Of a DNA stretch of 64,000 nucleotides, positions 47,961 to 59,395 are shown piece by piece. A program made the position numbers and the translations under genes. The notes below the pieces were generated by a model. It saw nothing but the letters and a program-made list of their open reading frames with translations. It did not search any database and was not told where the DNA came from. This DNA comes from Gnetum montanum. Its lineage: Eukaryota; Streptophyta; Gnetopsida; Gnetales; Gnetaceae. The number at the start of each line of letters is the position of its first letter. Position 1 is the stretch's first letter. Location of the stretch: NCBI GenBank assembly GCA_015680685.1, contig MNCI01010025.1, positions 13,162-77,161 of the forward strand. The letters run 5' to 3'.

Positions 47961-49060
47961 CCGTTAGGTCATCAAAGACTTGTTGACATTGAATCATCCA
48001 TTCGAAGTTAACCCCTTTCTTTAGAAGATGTTGCATGGGGTGGAACTTGGTAGTTAACTTTGCTATAAACCTTTAGATGAACTATACCCTACCTTGTAGC
48101 CCACACAACTCCTTAAGGTTCGTAGGAGGTGCTAGGTTGATGATGGCCTTAACTTTGTCAGGGTCCACATGTATCCTGGCCTCTGATACTACAAACCCTA
48201 ACATGCATCTAGTTTTCACCCTAAAGGCACACTTCTTAGGATTAAGGTGCAAATCATGCATTTGAAAACACTTGAGGACTACCCCTAGATCACATGGGTG
48301 ATCAACAACCTTTTTGGACCTAACCACTATATCATCCACATAGTTGTTTAGTGTTTCTAGGATGTAGTCACTAAAGATGTAAGTCATGGCTCATTGGTTG
48401 GTGACTCCAACATTCTTGAGCCCAAAAGGCATCATAGTGTAACAAAAGCTATCCCATGGGGTCATGAAGGTTGTTGTTAACTGATGGTCTAGGTTAATGC
48501 AAATTTTGTTGTAGCTAAAGAAACCATCCATGAAGGATAACAGAGCATGAATAGCCGTAGTTTCGATGAGTTGATTGATGCTCGGAAGTGGGATATCTTC
48601 TTTGATCATTGCCTTGTTCAGATCTCGGAAGTCTATGTAGATTCATATTCCTCCCATTTTCTTAGAAACCACAATGATGTTGGACACCCATTTCGAGTAA
48701 TCAATTGCATAGATGAAACCAGCTTGGTATAGCTTGGTGATTTCACCCCTTATAGCTAGTGCAATTTCTAGTTTAACCTTACGAGCCTTCTACTTGACTG
48801 CCTTCATGCTTGGGTCTAGGATGATGTTGTGCTATATCAGCCTCAGATCTAAACTTGGCATGTCACTATATGACCATGTGAGGACTTTAATGTTGTCTTG
48901 CATAATTTTTGCTACATCTTTGTGTGTCTGCACATCTAAGAGGGAACTAAGTTTTAATGTTTTTACTTCCCCCTTAGATGTGGTCATAGGCATCTCGATG
49001 AGAGGGTCTTCAGTTACATCCCCAGCCTCTAAATCAAGAGTTTAGACCAGATGTTCAGGC
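47961..49060 (-). pseudogene. Reverse transcriptase of element B
   Basis: Minus-strand order: TWSYSDMPSLDLRLI before the domain, KARKVKLEIALAIRGEITKL, AGFIYAIDYSKWVSNIIVVS, IDFRDLNKAMIKEDIPLPSI, LSFMDGFFSYNKI, FMTPWDSFCYTMMPFGLKN, then YVDDIVVRSKK with the catalytic Asp pair at 48331-48336, LNPKKCAF and FISK-type thumb sequence to about 47960. All main RT blocks are in order with only a few stops and shifts. It copies element RNA into DNA in the particle. Confidence 0.92.
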
Positions 49061-50111
49061 CAATTTGGGGATGTTTCTAAGGGCGCTATGGTGCTAGCTG
49101 TGGTTGAATCCTAATCAATTAGGTCTAGGTTCAACTATCTTGCGAGCTTTCCATGTGGACCTGCTAAGGCTAAAGGCATAGAGAGATCACGATGGACTTC
49201 CATTTTTTTGCTCAACTTGCCAAAATGGGATGAAAGCTTGGTTAAAATGCACCTGTTGGCAGTAATCATGTATAATGAAAACTTGCAAAACAATGATGAG
49301 ATGTAACTAGTGAAGTATGATATAAAGATTAAAATTTTCCAGTTTAAACTCATGACAAACCGCTAAGGCATGGAGATGCAAAATTGGTAAAAGAAAAAAT
49401 GTAAAAGTATCAATGTGAGAACATAAAACTGCTAAAAATGCAAAATTTTTGATGCAAAAACATGAAACTACTAGTTTAATGTCATTGCAAATTGCAAACG
49501 TGTAATAGATCAAAAGTACTAGTTTACGGTCTTTTCGAACTGCTAACTAAAGTCACAGCTATGTTAAGAATACTAGTTTAAGGTCTTTTTGGACTACTAA
49601 CTAGAGTGAAACACTACGCTAGAAATGCTAGTTTAAGGTCTTTTCGGATTGCTAAAGTTACAACTACGTTGGGGTTACTAGTTTAAGGTCTTTTTGGACT
49701 GCTAAAGTTACAACTACGCTAGGGTTGCTAATTTAAGGTCTTTTCAAACTGCTAATTAAAAAATATATATTTTTTGTTTTTTGGGAAAGAAAATGGTTAG
49801 CTCAAAGTGTGTCAAGATCTCTCATGCAGATCTACCTGTTTTAATTGCCAACAGTGCTATGATGTCATGGCAAGCATGCTACACTACACGGTATACCCCA
49901 CATTAAATGCAGAGAGAGAATGGAAAGTTTTCCTTTTCTACCATTATGGCCATAAATAGGGATTAAGCCCTAGTAAGCTTGTCATTCTCACTGTAATAAC
50001 ACAGAGCCCACATTCAAAGCACAAAGCAATTTCGGAGTGCAAAGCGATTGTGCCAATAGAGAGCAAGGTAGTTTTTGACATAGCAACAAGGAGGAGTCGA
50101 CAAGAAGAACG
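49061..50111 (-). repeat. Spacer upstream of RT with AGTTTAAGGTCTTTTCGGACTG minisatellite
   Basis: About seven units of 30-65 bp with the core 'ctagtttaaggtctttt' then 'cggactgctaa' occupy 49490-49760. The rest is without coding signal on the minus strand. The core matches the start of the units beside protease and in the 3' untranslated regions, so one repeat family marks three places in the element. Confidence 0.65.
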
Positions 50112-53100
50112 ATGGCTCCAAGGAAAGAATGCATACACTTGGCACTCATGAAGGTTAATGAGGTAAAGAAAACCCTAGGATGTGTGACACAAGCATGCAT
50201 CATGGTGCAAGAGGAGATCCCGTTGACCCAGTAGGCTGCTATGCTTCCTCTATTTCCTCATGCTTCTATTATCATGTTTGTTTTCCTTGCTTCTGTTTCT
50301 ACAACCTAGTTTTAGCTATCTATGTTTTCTATCATTTCTTTGTTGTTATTTTGCCTTTTCCCCATCATTGTTTCCATTTCATCCATGGAAGATGCACAAA
50401 TGCTATGAGAACGTTGCATGCAAGGTCGCCTAAACCACCATCACTGTAGTTGTCATAATCATAGGGGTTTGGACAGTTTAAGTTGGATTTTGAATGGTGT
50501 AGCATAGGACCCTCAGGAGGTTTTGGCCATGCATGATGCGATAGTGTGACATGTGTTTTTTCAGGGTGTAGTGCTAATCACTCTACTAGGGTTAATCACT
50601 CCGTTGCTATGCTAGGCTAGTTTCACTATGCTATTGTTTTGGCATTTTTTTACGCTATGTATAAGAAGGAGATTATGCTACGCTATTTGCTAAAATGCTA
50701 AGTATTGCTACACTATGTATGTTTTGTACTTAAACATAATGCTAATATTTGCCATTGTGTTGTGCAGGATAGCACTAAGGCCAATTCTAATTGTCTTAGA
50801 AATTGTAGGGGTCCTGTGCTGCATGAACAAACCAATGGTCCATGTTCCTCCTCCTCACATGCGTGTGGGTAATCAGGTGGTCTGGTTCAGGGTAGGAGCA
50901 TAGAAGTTCCTACAATACCTCCTCCAACACTTCAGTGTGATCATTTGGTCACAATTAGAAGAGGAGGTAGCGGCCATCATACTATAAACCCTATTGCCTG
51001 GGGAAACCCAGGGTATTTTGAGGTATTTAAGAGATGAGAAAATCAATAGTGGGCAAGGAGAAGGATCCAGTCAGCACCCCAAGGTTTGAGGCATTTGGCT
51101 TGGATCTGGTATATGCCTAAGTACAGCTACTACCATCTCTAAAAAACATTGTTTGTTGCACGTCATATGGGAACATGCTTCCAAAACCCACCAAGAACCA
51201 TCTACCATGCTAGCGAGTGAGTTTTGTACCCACGTTCTACTATGCTATGAAATATTCGCTATGTTGGGTAAGTGTTAATGGTGTGTTCTTGTTACCAAGT
51301 TTTACATTAACACGAAAGGGCTTCATGGTGATATAGAGGCGTTGGCCATTGCAGAGATGGCCCTACGGGAACTCTCTTCTGCTAAGAATATCCATGCAAG
51401 TGTAATAGGTCAATGCGGGGGTGAATACAACACCTATGTAGACCAATATCCCAATCTCTATAGTAGATGCAAGGAGTTTGATTGGTTGGATGAGGGATGG
51501 GCACCCTTTAAGTAGATCCCCATGGAAGACATTTTGGTCCCTCTTCCACAATTCCTATTGCTGTATAAACCTAGTAAGTTAAGTGGTAGGTATAGCATAT
51601 TGGAGTGTCTTTGCCATTTTTTTGGTAGTTTTTGTGTTTTCATGCTGAATGTTTCTATGCAAACTATTGTAGGGGTGAAGAAGTCCCAAGAGGTGTTGGT
51701 GATAACTACCGGAAACCAAGAGGCAAATAGCTACTTTAAGTATGGAGAAGTAGATGCGAGCCAATGTTGGATATACAGTGAGGCCTCAAAATCCCTAGTC
51801 AAGCACCTCTGAAATGCTGGGCTTATGTATTTGTTCCTAACCTGAACCTAAGGTGGAATCTTTTTTCGACAAGGTGGACCACTTCCACACACGCATACAG
51901 GATGTGCAAGTGATCATTGTAATCATTGACCAGCTATTCATGGATCTTTTTGGTGTCCTTGCCGATGGCTTCCTCATACGGTCAAAGTCCAAGAAGGAGT
52001 TAAACCTTTGGAAGGATGACATCATGGAGTGGATAGGGGTTGCCAAAGAGCAAAAGGGAATTCCTATGGATAATGTCAGGGTGGGACCTACCAAAAAATT
52101 TTATCCCATCTTCCATTCTAGTGCTTTCCCTTAGCTACTTTCCCAAGGAAAGGTCCTTGGGATTGAGCAGGCCTGGGTAATGCATGAGGTCATGGAAGAG
52201 GGAGCTTGCTACAATTGGGCTAGGTCTCTATGTAAAGGCTTGCAAGATGAAATATTGGGGCTCCATAATAAGCTAGAGTCCCATTCCAATATACATTATG
52301 CCTTTACATAACTTGTTTGTGGCGTTTCATGGAGTTTCTAGTGGTCCATGAGAATGGGGTTTGGGTATTGTGGAATCGCAACCAGATTTCCAAATCATGG
52401 ATATACCAGATCCTCTAGACCACCCTGGCCCAAGATCCCACAAAAATAATTGGGGAGTAATTCTCTATGATGACTAAGGATCAGGTGGCTCACAAATTTT
52501 TTGGCCAAGAAAATGTAGGAGAGGCATCCCTTGCTGCCGTCGGTAGCATATCATAGGGGAAACACCTCGTTGCTAAAACGGTGGCCACCAAGTTGCAGTG
52601 AAAGAGGCCTTATTCAACTTAGAAAACCCTTTGCATGGAGGAAGAGGAGGGGTGGAGACTGTGGTTTAAACTATAGAGGATGCAACCCCCCATTGGTAAA
52701 CACTTTTTTTGAATGCTTATTTCCTTGCCTACTTTGTTAATGCCTGCTACACTATGCTATCCTAGACAATGTAGTGTAGCATAGTACCTACTTTAAGCTA
52801 ACCTATTTTGAGCTAATGCAAACATGTTTTTGGGTTGCTAGAGGAATAAGAGGAAGAAAAAGAAGGCAGAAAAGAGGTGTCAGCCCCTAAGATGGGGTTG
52901 ACGAATAAAGACACGGAGGCCCTAATCTCAGAAGAAAGGGCCCCGATCAAGAGGGAAGGAGCTCATATCGCTAAGGTAGGGGCTCTTGTTATTAGGTAGA
53001 ATCCTCCTACTAATGAGGAGGAAATTTTTGGAGATGAAGAGGAGTCTCCCATGGATAAAGAGGATACTGGTGCCTCAAAATGAAAAGCCCGTATTGATCC

Positions 53101-54490
53101 AGAAGGGACTTATGCCAAGGATGCTACCATCACTTTGAATCAGAAGGGAGGGGAATTGCAATTAGATGTTGGTGAGTTCAACGATATATTCGCTTTTTCA
53201 TAGTTCATTTCAGTCATTGTTGACATGTTTAGTTGTATGAAAAACACCACTGTTAATACTGTAGAACCCCCTTTGATTAGTGTGGAACCATGGGCCGAGA
53301 CCCCTGATAAGTTTATGTTTATGCAAGGGGTCGTCAATGAAATGATCATTCATCTTCAGCAGATTGGCTTTGAAGTGGCTAAGTAGTAGTGCTAGGTGAT
53401 TTGATGTTGCTATGTTAGAGTTCTCAAATTCATTAATCTTGATACACTAATGCGACTAATATGCTCTTTATGTTGTGAATGCCTCTCAAATTAAATGGGA
53501 CTCGACACGGCCTTTGAAAGTTGGTGTCGTGACTACATTCCCACCCGAAGTGATCAAGATGCCTCATCGCGCATACGAAGAGGTTAGCAAATGTGGTTTG
53601 TACTAGGCTTTCTTCTTGTGGGAGTACAAGCACATCAATGAAGACATGTTGAAATGAGTCCAAAAAGCTAAGAAAGAGAAGGTCGACTTGAGCACCAAGG
53701 TGGAAGACCTTAAATCAAGGAACAAATTCCTCATAGCTCATGATACTAATAATGAGAACTGGTGCATGGCTATGATAGATCATCCTAGATTTTGGATAGT
53801 CGTGCATTAGAACAATGAAGCCACCTACAAAATAATAGAACAGCGGATGCAAATGGACTTGTTGGCCTAGAAAAGTTAGGATTGGAAAGATTCTAGTGCC
53901 AGGATTTATGAATCGGGGATGTCCCAAAAAAATCATAAACACATGTATAAACTAGAATGTTCCACCTATCGTAAACTCTACAGGGATGCCTCTGTGGAAG
54001 CGTTTACCTATAAGGCATTTGTAGATGCCATTGGCATTTTTGAGGCTTATGACAAGTTCAAAAAGTAGGTAAAGGTTATGAAGTCTCCTGAATGGGAAGT
54101 GGACCTTCCCATAGGAGAGATCGCAACCGAAATGGATGATCGCTAAAAAGGAAAAGGCTTTCATAGACACTAAAACAAGCACTAGGCATTGGGTGGATAT
54201 CACGGTAGAGGAGGTTTGGCTCAGTCTAGATCAGATACCCTTCGAGATGGATGCAGGTCCGTCTCTGGTCAATCATTTTCTATTGTGTTAATTCTTATGC
54301 TTTGTTGTAGCTTGTGTGTGTTGCCCTAGCTGACTACTTCATTTCTATGATGAAGGTTCCATATGAGGGTGCAGGGCTCGCAGAGGGTAGAAATGAAGGG
54401 GCAGCGGAGGACAATGCAGGGAAAGGTGATACAGAAGGTTGTGATGCAAAAGCGAATGATGAAGATGATGTAGGTAGAGACAATCCATGA
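50112..54490 (+). pseudogene. Intron-containing gene opposite to element B, FCP1/NIF-like (HAD) start, decayed
   Basis: Exon 1 (50112-50230, MAPRKECIHLALMKVNEVKK) ends at GTAGGC. The acceptor TGTGTTGTGCAG is at 50767. Exon 2 then reads RPILIVLEIVGVL, VWFRVGA.KFLQYLLQHF, VIIWSQLEEEVAAII and, after a shift, TLFVARHMG.CFQNPPRTIY, the successive blocks of FCP1/NIF-type HAD phosphatases; the expected catalytic DxD is degraded. LRELSSAKNIHASVI (about 51370) fits the family's end. Later exons encode unrecognised sequence (MEDILVPLPQFLLLYKPSKL; KSKKELNLWKDDIMEWIGVA), a charged, coiled-coil-like part (53650-54150) and an acidic tail. Further introns are likely at 52698-52842, 53171-53212 and 54256-54329. 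Stops are many. Retained introns argue for capture from DNA or of an opposite-strand transcript. It could also be a lineage-specific antisense ORF like those known in Tat elements. Confidence 0.55.
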
Positions 54491-54659
54491 TAGCATTAGA
54501 TTTTTTTGGAATTTTGAATTGTTGTAAAACTTTTGCAAACATTTTTTAGAAGACCAAAGTTTTGAATTAAAAGGAGAATTTCAGAAAAGAAATCAATTCT
54601 ATGCTAACTTATGCATTGTTTACATGCTAAGTTTTATGTAAAATTTTCATGATTTTATG

Positions 54660-55060
54660 TTCTAGTTTTAGGCCATTTCAGGCCCTTGCTAGTTTTAGGC
54701 CATCTCAAGCCGTTGTTAGTTTTAGGCCATTTTGGGCCATGGACTAGTTTTAGGCCATTTTGGGCCATGGACTAGTTTTAGGTGGTTTCAGGCCATAGCG
54801 TAGCATAGTTTTAGGCCATTGTGGGTCATAGCATACCATAGTTTTAGGCCATTTTGGGTCGTAGCATAGCATAGTTTTGGGCCATTTTGGGCCATAGCGT
54901 AGCATAGTTTTAGGCCATTTCGGGCGATGGGGGAACATAGTTTTAGGAAATTTCGGGCCATTGGGGAACATAGTTTTAGGTCATTTCAAGCCATAGAATA
55001 GCATAATTTTAGGCCATTTTGGGCCATAGAGTAGCATAGTTTTAGGCCATTTTGGACCGT
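54660..55060 (+). repeat. Minisatellite TAGTTTTAGGCCATTTTGGGCCATAG
   Basis: About thirteen units of 26-35 bp ('tagttttaggccattt' then 'cgggccatagcgtagca'). The later ones contain the GCTAY hairpin half 'agcgtagcatag'. On the minus strand it yields a repeated peptide (GPKWPKTML), which is an accident of the repeat. It separates the plus-strand gene from protease. Confidence 0.85.
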
Positions 55061-55499
55061 TGTGTGCTAAAGGGATGATGCGTTAAAAATTTGGAGAATG
55101 GCTAACTGGTAACTAATGTGGGTGCAAAGCAAAAAGATGGTGAATGTACAATGGATGGCAACTAGATAGGAAGTAGCAGGGTTGCTATGCTATGTGTAGC
55201 TGATTCTTGGCCCATCATGGGTTTAGCAGAATGTAAGGCTGCGATGCTTTTCTAGGGCCTTCTTCCACATCATTGCCCCCTACTTGGAAGGGCAACTCAG
55301 CCCACACTTTTTCATTTTGGAAACTAGCTTACTGAGATAATTCCACCACTAGATGGTTAGTGTGTGCATAAGCAGGAGCTTCATTCTCAAAGGTTATGAT
55401 GTTTGAGCCCTACTCCATGTTTACGTTATTGATTGCTTATGCCACTACCTTGTCACCATGGATCACCACCTCCCTACCTGCGTATGGTAGGTGGATCTC

Positions 55500-56050
55500 C
55501 TAGTGAATGGACAAATAGATAGCCCTAATTTATGCTAACCATGACCTCCCTAAGATCAGGTTAAACTTGGGCATCTCCTCAACCATGATAAACGTTGCGT
55601 TTGTGGGGAACTGATCCCCTTCCATGAAGTCTATGTGGACCATGCCCTTCACTACGATCGGTGCCCCATTAAATGACTTTAGGCATGACGTTGCTGTGGA
55701 TTTGATTTGGTTGACCAAGCCCAACGTTTCCATAATAGGAAAGGGGATGACATTCATGGCAGCCCCATCATCAATGTGTACCATCTAGACCCGATGTTAG
55801 CTAACCCGAATTGTGAGTAATAGGGGTGCTATAGTCACTTGACCCCTTTTGAGATCTTCCCTAATGGAGTTATAATAGAAAGTTAGTTGAGAGGGTTTTG
55901 GCTCTACAAGTGTAGAGGAAAGCATGACTGAATGGATTGCTTCCTCTTTTGCTGGCATGTCTTCATTGACTGGGATCACCATCAACATGCGGATCAGAGC
56001 CTCATGGTGTGGGATGAATGTCATGATTAGGTCATACAAGCTCAACATAG
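55500..56050 (-). pseudogene. Protease region of element B
   Basis: 55784-55530 gives MVHIDDGAAMNVIPFPIMET, CLKSFNGAPIVVKG, FMEGDQFPT and NLILGRSWLA: a retropepsin-like domain with the DDGA active-site turn and the C-terminal ILGR motif. The preceding frame (56048-55797) has LYDLIMTFIPHHEAL and IPVNEDMPAKEEA, the conserved linker. This frame is open over nearly the whole domain, so the protease is better preserved than the copy in element A. Confidence 0.8.
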
Positions 56051-58993
56051 TGTTATTATATTTCAGAGCTTATTTGATCTGAGTGAGGGCATCCAAGAGG
56101 TCTTGTCCACCCCCTTTTTACCACCTTTCTCCTTTTCTATTTGTCCTAGAAGACAAATTTCTTGAGGAGGGGTAGTTTTCGATCTATCAAACCCTTTTTG
56201 GCAGGATGGTGTAGATTGTGTGGTTGTAGTAACGTCCCTCTTTGATGATGAAGTCCTAGATGTAGGGGGTGAAGACATAGGCTTGAAAATACCTAGGGTA
56301 GTACTTTGCTTCAACGTCTTTCCTATGAAATGCACTTCTCATTTTTTAGGACGAGAAGATTGTTCGGTTGTCTTGTGCAGGATAGGGGCTACTGAAGGAG
56401 TTGGCCCCTTGATGATGAACGAAGCTAATGGGCAGGATGATTTGGTGTTTCTAACAGGTGGCATGGGGATGGATGCCCGAGGAGGAAGTCTCAAGACAAA
56501 TGACTACTACGGGCTTTGATTAGTTACACATGGTACTGGTGCGCTACACTAAGGCACATGGATGAGAAATGGTTGTTGGGACAGCCTAGGATCACTTTCA
56601 ATATCGATGGTGTTGATAACATAAATGACATTGTTGGTGTTGAGAGGGTTAGTGTAGATGTGCAGTGATTGATTCTTAGGATGTATCAGGTTGTTTTCAT
56701 CCAACACCATTTTTCCCTGATCAATCATCCTTTGGATGTCATCCTGAAATGCTAGATAGTAATATGTAATGTGACCACACTATTGGTGATATTCACAAAA
56801 CCTATCCAACCTGAAAACCTTAGGAAATGGGGGCTCATTGGTTAAGGCCAAAGAGGGGTTCTTAAGGAGCTCGTAGTAGCACTGATGTTTCCTGATTCCC
56901 TCTTCTGACATCTTCGTGTGTTGGATTTACCCCACTACTAGTAGCTGCTTTAGAAGATTTGAAGGCTTGATAGGTAGCAGGGTATACTTTGAACAATATT
57001 TATGCTCAAATTTTGGTTTGGGTTATGCAGATGTCTTGGGCATGGGTATGGCAGGTTGTGGTGGATGGCCCTGCTTGGGTGTAGGATTAGCTATGGGTGG
57101 TTTTGATTTCTTATTATTCTTGTTACCATTGTTATTAGGTTTGGGCTTGGCCTTGGTCACCACAATGGCCACTGTGGCTATTGGGGCCTTACCCTTATCC
57201 TTATTTGTGAAGGTGTTTTTGTAAGTAATGTAGGCCAGGTATTTGCTCACCTTGACCACATCTTGTATGTTCTTATTTTGAGTGAAGGCTTGATTAAGAG
57301 TGCAAGGAGTGAGGTAGTACAGTTTAGACTTCATGAAGTCATTCACTACACCCTTAAAAATGGTCAGCAAGTGGGCGTTTGTGATGGGCTCGCAGATTTC
57401 ATTAAGGGTTACACTCCAATGATGGATGAACTTTTGGATTGGATACAGGGGATCCTACTTCATGCTCATCAACTGATCCAGTGTGATTTCTAGCTTCAAT
57501 TTATACTTGAAGCACATCATGAACTGGGTTAGAAGCTCCTCTAGAATTGAAATAGATGAGTGTGGTAGCGCGCGGTAGCAATCCAAAGCTTTCCTAGCTA
57601 GGGACATAGCAAAGACATAGATAATCATGTGTAGCCATTGTTACAACAAAAGGGATTCAGACCTAAAGGTAATAAGATGTGCTTTGGGATCTCCCTCCCC
57701 GTTGTATTTTGTGAAGTGTGGGAGGGACATCCTTGGGGGTAGCATCAGTGCAAGGATGGCAAGGCTAATGGGGTCATCCTGGTAAAAGTCTAGGACTTGT
57801 ACCAAGTCAGACCCAATAGCCTTAAGATGTTTTATCTCTTTAGTAAGGGTCTGGATGAGCTAGAACACTTCGTCTAGACCCTAGGATGATGTATATGGTT
57901 GGGGAACTACTGGGGTAGCTCCCATTTGTGGGATGGTGGGGGTAGCAGCATGACCCACTGGTGGTACCATTAGGGTGGCCATCACGGATGGTGCTGCTTG
58001 CATTATCCACCACCCGGTAGGTGATGTTGTTAGGGTAGAAACCATGGGTTGGGCTATAGAATGGACTGTTTGTGTAGCCAGTGGGATAGACCATAGCCCC
58101 ATGCTAGGTTGTACCATTTGCAGGATTTGGTAAGTCTGTTGGCGAGTGTGATGAGACATCTATGATGGTAGTGTAGCAGGGGGAGAAATAAATGGGATCC
58201 ACCATGTGGATGAACCTGGGCCCACCACTGATGATGGGATAGGTATAAATATGGAAATGGAGGTGGAAGTTGTGTACGACTATGAAGTCAGTATGGTGTG
58301 GACATGCAGAAGGGTAGTTGTGATTGATGTGTGATGTGGTACAGGAATGGACTGATGAATGATTTGTAGAGGAATAGTGGCTACAAACAAAATAGGAGAA
58401 AAGGGGCATTGATATGCCAAGGAGTTGACATGGCTAGCCATTGCAGAGATAATTACGGGTTGCAAAAGGATAGGTGTGATCACGAAGGGAGCGATGACAG
58501 ACAATGGGTTGGTCTAGAAGGACTTGGTAGGAGGGACGATAATGGGGCTAGTTTGACCTCCCCCATCAGATTGGGAACCGAGTTCCTCCTGTCCATCTTG
58601 GAAGGCATCCTAATGGTTAGATGTCATGTCTTGTTGCTCCGTAAGTCTAACCAACTACATCATCTAGGCTAAAAGCCATTGGTTTATCTGTGTCAAAGGG
58701 ATGGAAGCACCAGGAGTGGGAACAAATTCCTTTCTATTTTAGTAAGTGAAGTCGAAGCTATGTTTGTCTTTGAGTTCATTCACATCTAAGGGAAAATTTG
58801 CATGAAGCTTTGCATAGAGGAAGTTGTAGCATTCATGCTGCTGGGCCAAGCCCTCAGGTCCTTGATTTTGGATCTTGAGGGATCGATGTGTTTCCAGCAT
58901 CGGGTTGAGTAGTTGTTTAGCACCTATGATGCCTTGAACCATGATGGGAATCTCAAAATTAAAAGTGTTAGCAATGGTGCTCAAGGAAGTCAT
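56051..58993 (-). pseudogene. gag: Gag of element B, decayed
   Basis: Start proposed at 58993 (MTSLSTIANTFNFEIPIMVQ), aligned with elements F and H. N-terminal part to NRKEFVPTPGASIP, then the Pro/Thr/Met-rich low-complexity region (57880-58510), a central domain near 57020-57500 (FKGVVNDFMKSKLYYLTPCT, LNQAFTQNKNIQDVV) and a knuckle-like CEYHQ.CGHITYYYLAFQDD near 56740-56815 followed by IQRMIDQGKMVLDE. The linker to protease holds TPPQEICLLGQIEKEKGG. Frameshifts and stops occur but all blocks are in order. Confidence 0.85.
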
Positions 58994-59395
58994 TGTTATG
59001 AAGCTAAATGATTTTACAGATGAGAAAAAACAAGAAAATTGGAAAGCAATTGAGAAGGCTTTATGTCTTGTCGGATTCCCAAGGAATCGTCAGAGTGACC
59101 AATCTGTACCACACAATGCGTAAACAACTACAAAAGGGTGTCACATTTATGATAGTGTGCGATAGTGTACAAAATGCATGCAAGACTACCATAAAATAGA
59201 CAAGTTAAATAGAAATCAGAGGCTTTATGTCCCATAGGATTTCAGAGGAACCGTCGAAGCAACAGATCTGCACCACACGATGCATAAACAACCACAAACA
59301 GGTGTCTAGTTTACGCTAACATGTATCAGGATGCAGAACACTTACAGGACTACCATAAAGGGAACTAAAAGGTCCTCTTTCTAGTTCCAGAAAAC
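58994..59395 (-). other. Leader and primer site of element B
   Basis: No coding signal. Two related 100-bp segments (about 59060-59180 and 59215-59350, both with 'ggctttatgtc' and 'cacacaatgcgtaaacaac'-type words) form a duplicated leader unit. The end, reading GTTTTCTGGAACTAGAAAGA on the minus strand, is the primer site next to LTR B'. Confidence 0.6.

Noticed and set aside
54750-54971. Minus-strand frame with repeated GPKWPKTML peptide
   Set aside because: It is the translation of the minisatellite; the period stays in frame by chance.
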